NCBI RefSeq assembly: GCF_040581485.1
Contig: NC_090128.1
Coordinates: 620,001 to 684,000, forward strand
Direction of reading: 5' to 3'
Length of the DNA: 64,000 nt
Source of the DNA: Linepithema humile
Taxonomy: Eukaryota; Arthropoda; Insecta; Hymenoptera; Formicidae
A program made the position numbers and the translations under genes. Positions within the stretch are counted from its first letter, which is position 1; the number at the start of each line of letters is the position of its first letter. The notes under the pieces were generated by a model. It saw only the letters and a program-made list of their open reading frames with translations, was not told the origin of the DNA and made no database searches. Shown here one piece after another: positions 60,833-64,000 of the stretch.

Positions 60833-61090
60833 TTAAACGTAGTGGCATGCGGCGTTGTCGTCAGTTATTACTCTCATATTTGATCCACTTTGGGTTGAAT
60901 AAAATTCATGTGAAACGATAGACACCGTTATTGCTTCATCACCGAGGAAGCGATTGTGTCGAACGTCATTACTTTGTACGTTAACCGTGCTATACACTCG
61001 ACCTGATCCATAAAGATGCGTGAAACCTAAAAAGACGGTGGATAAAGACACTATCGTTGTGACCGAGACAACGCGCATCGAAGTAGTCAT
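60833..61090 (-). CDS. Candidate small secreted peptide (first exon or complete ORF)
   Basis: 85-residue minus-strand frame with a true ATG (61088-61090) preceded by CGAAACG. The N-terminus looks like a signal peptide: MTTSMR, then the hydrophobic run VVSVTTIVSLSTVFLGF, then polar THLYGSGRVYSTVNVQ. The rest is polar with a single Cys near the end (ITDDNAACHYV). A TATTAAAAG box lies 70 bp upstream of the ATG. The layout (leader, polar domain with MRVITDDN) is reminiscent of insect secreted MBF2-like proteins, but the C-terminal Gly-rich half of that family is missing; I do not claim the family. The frame may end in a spliced-out intron (ACGTTTAA) or be a chance ORF. Confidence 0.4.
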   Translation of the reverse strand: MTTSMRVVSVTTIVSLSTVFLGFTHLYGSGRVYSTVNVQSNDVRHNRFLGDEAITVSIVSHEFYSTQSGSNMRVITDDNAACHYV

Positions 61091-61159
61091 CGTTTCGCCG
61101 ACGGGAAAAGCGATTTAAGATATCTTACTGCAGAGCCGGAAGTGTCTCGCGCACAAAGG

Positions 61160-61168
61160 CTTTTAATA
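61160..61168 (-). promoter_or_regulatory. TATA-like box upstream of the small secreted-peptide candidate
   Basis: TATTAAAAG on the minus strand, 70 bp before the ATG at 61090. Spacing would give a leader of about 40 nt. Supports, but does not prove, transcription of that frame. Confidence 0.3.
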
Positions 61169-61199
61169 GCAGTTCGCGTGCGCTTCGTTCGTACTCGTT

Positions 61200-61640
61200 G
61201 TGGAAGTAACGCGACCGAATCCCGAAAGTTTTAAATGCTATCGCGACATTAACTGCGTACGCGTTCTGCGCCGGCGAGGAACAGGGAACTTCGCAGATTA
61301 ACTGCCTCTAGGAATGATATAGCGCGGCGCTAGCGAGAGAGAGAGCGCGGCGGTGGCGGCGGCGGCGTCGGCAGCGACGGCGGAGCGGCAACGAGGGTGG
61401 TTTCAGACGCATGCAACCGCTATCGATTGACAACCCTCGTCCCCACCAGTGCCGCTACGCCATCACCGCCACCACCGCCGCCACCACCACCATCGCAGCG
61501 GCACTAGCACCATCTCAAGCCGGTAGCCAGCGGAGGCGGCGGCGGCTGCTGTCGTCTCTTGGCTTTTTCTCTTAATCAATTCAAGTAACCTGCGCATCCC
61601 TATCTCTTTCTATCTCCCTCCCCTATCAGGCTCGTTTCAA
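61200..61640. promoter_or_regulatory. GC-rich segment with GGC and CCA/CCG tracts
   Basis: CpG-dense sequence containing a GGC/GGT tract (61346-61390) and, about 80 bp on, an accACC/CCG tract (61461-61493) that is roughly its complement, so transcripts could fold strongly. GAGAGAGAG at about 61335-61345. Candidate promoter or leader region; no gene recognised. Confidence 0.4.
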
Positions 61641-61689
61641 CAATTTATACCTGGCCGTCCGGAATCTAGTTTCAACTCGGAATCGCGCG

Positions 61690-62400
61690 CTTGCAGTTAT
61701 ATGAAATTATAAGTCGCGCCACTTTGTATAATCTCCGATCGTCCTTAGGGGGTTTAATCCCGCGACGAAATAAATTTCTTTCCCTCTCTCTTTCCGTCTT
61801 CCTCGCTCCCTGCACTTCCTCTTTGCCTTTTCCGCTTCAACGGTTTTCCTCCATTATTTCGCTGCAATGTGTACCATTATTCCACGCGTATTCCAACATT
61901 TATAGTTTTATCAAGCTTTAACTTTTGGCACTTTGTATAATTTAATATCCTTGGACAATTTAATCCTGACATGAAAATAAATTTTATTATCCTTTGCCTC
62001 CTTCTCTCTTTATACTTCCACTTTCCATGTCGTTTCAGTTTCTCTCTGCGCTTTACTCGTTTTTTATAATTCTATCCAGTTATACATTATATCGGTTTGT
62101 AAAATATCCTGATAGTTCTCGGAGGATTTAATTCCAGGGTAAAATAAATTCTATTTCGCTCGTTGCCTCTTTTTTCCTTTGCCCGTTGCCGTTCCTTTCT
62201 CTTCTCATATTTCAATAGATCTTGTCTCTTACTCACCTCGCTCCTGTTACTCTCCGGAAACCTGTTCGCACATTTCTAGTTACAATATCGAATTAAAACT
62301 CATACCAGCTCGTATAATTTTTTATCGTCCGTAAAGAATTTAATTCCAGAATGAAATAAATTTCCTTCACATTGTTTCCTCTTTTTCTTTTTTTTCCCCG
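61690..62400. repeat. Diverged tandem array, four units of about 165-212 bp
   Basis: A conserved core recurs in the same orientation at about 61721, 61930, 62095 and 62307: TTTGTATAATNTNNTATCGTCCTT, a short purine run, GATTTAATTCCAG, then GAAATAAATTTC and a pyrimidine-rich stretch (TTCCTTTGCCTCTTTCTCTT-like). Cores 1, 2, 3 and 4 are spaced 209, 165 and 212 bp. The units are well diverged from each other, so the array is old. No open frame spans it. Confidence 0.75.
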
Positions 62401-62449
62401 CATTCTCTCCCTCCTTTTCATGTTTCAACAGTTCCACTCCTTTATCCAT

Positions 62450-63600
62450 CTTGTCTCCGTTCCTCTTTACAGCATTCTCTAGTGCCGCTGCACGCGTGCT
62501 TCTTCGACCGGAGCGCGTTTGTCTCCTCGTTTGTCGGCTCTCTTCTACTTTGGCTCCCTCTCGCAACGCAGTCGCCTCTCCCTCTGGCCCTCACGGACGG
62601 ACTTCCTTCTTCGTCTATCCGTCGACCTTCCAGCCTCCGCCTCTCCCGTATCCCCCGCGCGTCTACGCCGCGTCCGCTGTGCTCCGGAGTGCCTTCTCCG
62701 CTGAGAGAGTGTCGTCGTCGTCATCGTTTCGGTCGACTCCCTGTGTCGCTGCGGGATTTCTGCGAACCCCCTGTTCTAGCGTTCCCCTTATATCAAGAGA
62801 CGCCCAGAGCGCAGCAGCCGAGACGGAAGGAGACAGATAGATCGCTAAGTTCTGACCCCTCTTCGGCTTTCGAGCGAGAGAGCAAGCGAGAGGGAGAACG
62901 AGAGAGAGAAAGAGAGCGAGAAAGAGCCGACGCCGGAGGGTCAAAGACGCTAACAGAGGAAAAAGAAGAAGAGAGAAAGAGGGAGAGAGAGAGAGAGAGC
63001 GCGCGACGAGAACGAACCGAGGGATATTAAACGCGCCGAGAGAAAGGAAGATGGATAGATTAAAAGGGCACGACGCAAAAGAGAGAGAAGGAGAAGAGGA
63101 AGCGGAGAAAAAGGCAGGGAAAAAGCGAGCGTCGTAGCGAGATGGAGTGAAGGAAAGAAAGAGAAGAGCAGACAGAGAGACAGAGAGGAAAATGGCGTCC
63201 TCCAACGGCGGTAGCCGAAATATTTTACGAGCTAAACTGCGCCGGCGGCCTTTACCCGCGAGAATCGATGTGCGAAGATCAGACGCCACGTCGGGGGCGG
63301 TTTCTGCCGCCTTCCGCCTCGACGCCGTCGCCGCCGTTGTCGTGGAGGCTTCTCTCGTAACCTCATTCGATAGTCGATTACAGGAGAAAGTGAGGGCCTC
63401 CTTGACCGGAGGGCAGAAAGGGATTTTTCGATTTCCGATATCTTCCCGTAAATGCGAAAGATCGTGTCATGAACTTGCCGCCGTTTACTGCCCACCTCGA
63501 GACCGGAAGTCATAATTATCGAAGGAAATAAAAGAGGAGGACCGAAGGAGCGAGAGTTCGCCCAAGTGAAAAGTGGAAAGTGGAAAATCTAGTTAACCGA
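62450..63600. promoter_or_regulatory. CpG-rich island with GA-rich tract, candidate promoter or leader exon
   Basis: Pyrimidine-rich GC sequence (62.45-62.80 kb) followed by a long purine tract of GAGAGA/GAAAGA type (about 62.87-63.19 kb) and a CpG-rich block (63.19-63.40 kb). The GAGAG runs would suit GAGA-factor-type binding in insects (general knowledge). The long open frames across it begin with GTG, not ATG, apart from the short one at 63192. Confidence 0.45.
63192..63515 (+). CDS. Uncertain 107-codon ORF at the end of the CpG-rich island
   Basis: ATG in good insect context (GGAAAATGGCG) opens a frame MASSNGGSRNILRAKLRRRP... through CPPRDRKS and TAA at 63513-63515. It is basic at the N-terminus, has an Ala/Val-rich centre and several Cys near the end; no domain recognised. 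It could be the first coding exon of a gene continuing right (with splicing before the stop), an upstream ORF, or chance in GC-rich DNA. Confidence 0.25.
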   Translation: MASSNGGSRNILRAKLRRRPLPARIDVRRSDATSGAVSAAFRLDAVAAVVVEASLVTSFDSRLQEKVRASLTGGQKGIFRFPISSRKCERSCHELAAVYCPPRDRKS

Positions 63601-63842
63601 ATGCCAGCGGCGATCCACCGGGAATACTTCTCGCGGTATTGGTTACTCGTCTACGACGCGTTCAGCGTTGAGTCGGAAAAGTATGTGCAAAGTAAACTAC
63701 AGACTTTGATTTTGGTTCTCTGGAGCTCGCAACCGCAGAAACTGATTATTGTGCGTTCGACGTTTAGCAATACGGCATTCGACAACATGCGTGATAAAAA
63801 ATCGGAAAAATTCTGGATTCATTTTTTGTGATTACAGATATT

Positions 63843-63863
63843 GATATATATATATATATATAT
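63843..63863. repeat. TA microsatellite
   Basis: Uninterrupted TA/AT dinucleotides within otherwise AT-rich sequence at the right end of the window. Confidence 0.9.
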
Positions 63864-64000
63864 TTATATGTTTTATTTGAATAAGTTGATAAAAATATTT
63901 TACACTAGATTAAACAAAAAATATTACGCAAATAAAATCAAATTATTTCTTCGGAGTTGAAAAATAAAACTAAAAAACGTTAAACTAATATTTTTATGAT

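Noticed and set aside
62482..63289. 180-208-codon frames on both strands across the GA-rich tract
   Set aside because: They begin with non-ATG codons and consist mainly of Arg/Glu or Ser/Leu/Phe repeats produced by the purine/pyrimidine tract.

Overview
The window is nuclear DNA of an insect. The organisation points to Hymenoptera, and an ant is my best guess. Protein-coding exons are short and clean, introns are AT-rich with canonical splice sites (one GC-AG exception), and the AT-rich background is interrupted by CpG-rich, GC-rich islands at about 15.4-16.1, 42.4-44.3, 45.5-45.9, 52.2-52.9, 56.3-56.9 and 61.2-63.6 kb. No bacterial-style gene organisation, tRNA or rRNA was recognised.

Two genes can be read exon by exon, both on the + strand. 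(1) Positions 1-9222 hold the 3' three-quarters of a type IV collagen chain: 15 exons (the first cut by the window edge) encode about 1273 residues of interrupted Gly-X-Y triple helix and a complete 225-residue NC1 domain with all 12 cysteines. The NC1 is of the alpha2 type, so this is probably the viking orthologue. A CA-repeat-containing 3' UTR and AATAAA signals follow, to about 10.16 kb. (2) Positions 15928-29294 hold a complete tyrosine aminotransferase (Tat) gene: 11 coding exons and 430 residues, with every PLP-site motif present. A TATA-like box and GC-rich leader lie upstream and an AATAAA downstream. Collagen IV is an extracellular basement-membrane protein and Tat a cytosolic catabolic enzyme, so their adjacency implies no shared pathway.

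The remaining 29.5-64 kb contains no gene I can identify with confidence. It holds small inverted-repeat (MITE-like) elements at 29.8, 31.9 and 53.2 kb. At 59.0-60.0 kb there is an alpha-tubulin-derived fragment beside a pair of direct repeats. A possible small secreted-peptide exon lies on the minus strand at 60.8-61.1 kb. A diverged tandem array of four ~200-bp units lies at 61.7-62.4 kb. The two large CpG-rich islands (42.4-44.3 kb, with a 24-unit ACG tract, and 61.2-63.6 kb, with GGC, CCA and GA tracts) look like promoters or leader exons of genes whose coding parts lie elsewhere.

The most unusual structure is in Tat intron 3. A ~535-bp foldback element with ~180-bp inverted arms carries, as its central loop, a diverged copy of the end of Tat exon 3 plus the adjoining intron. 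The copied exon piece is still open, is 42 nt long (a multiple of three) and keeps a 5' splice site. Two copies of another palindromic element sit in two introns of the collagen gene, one of them inside the GC-AG intron.
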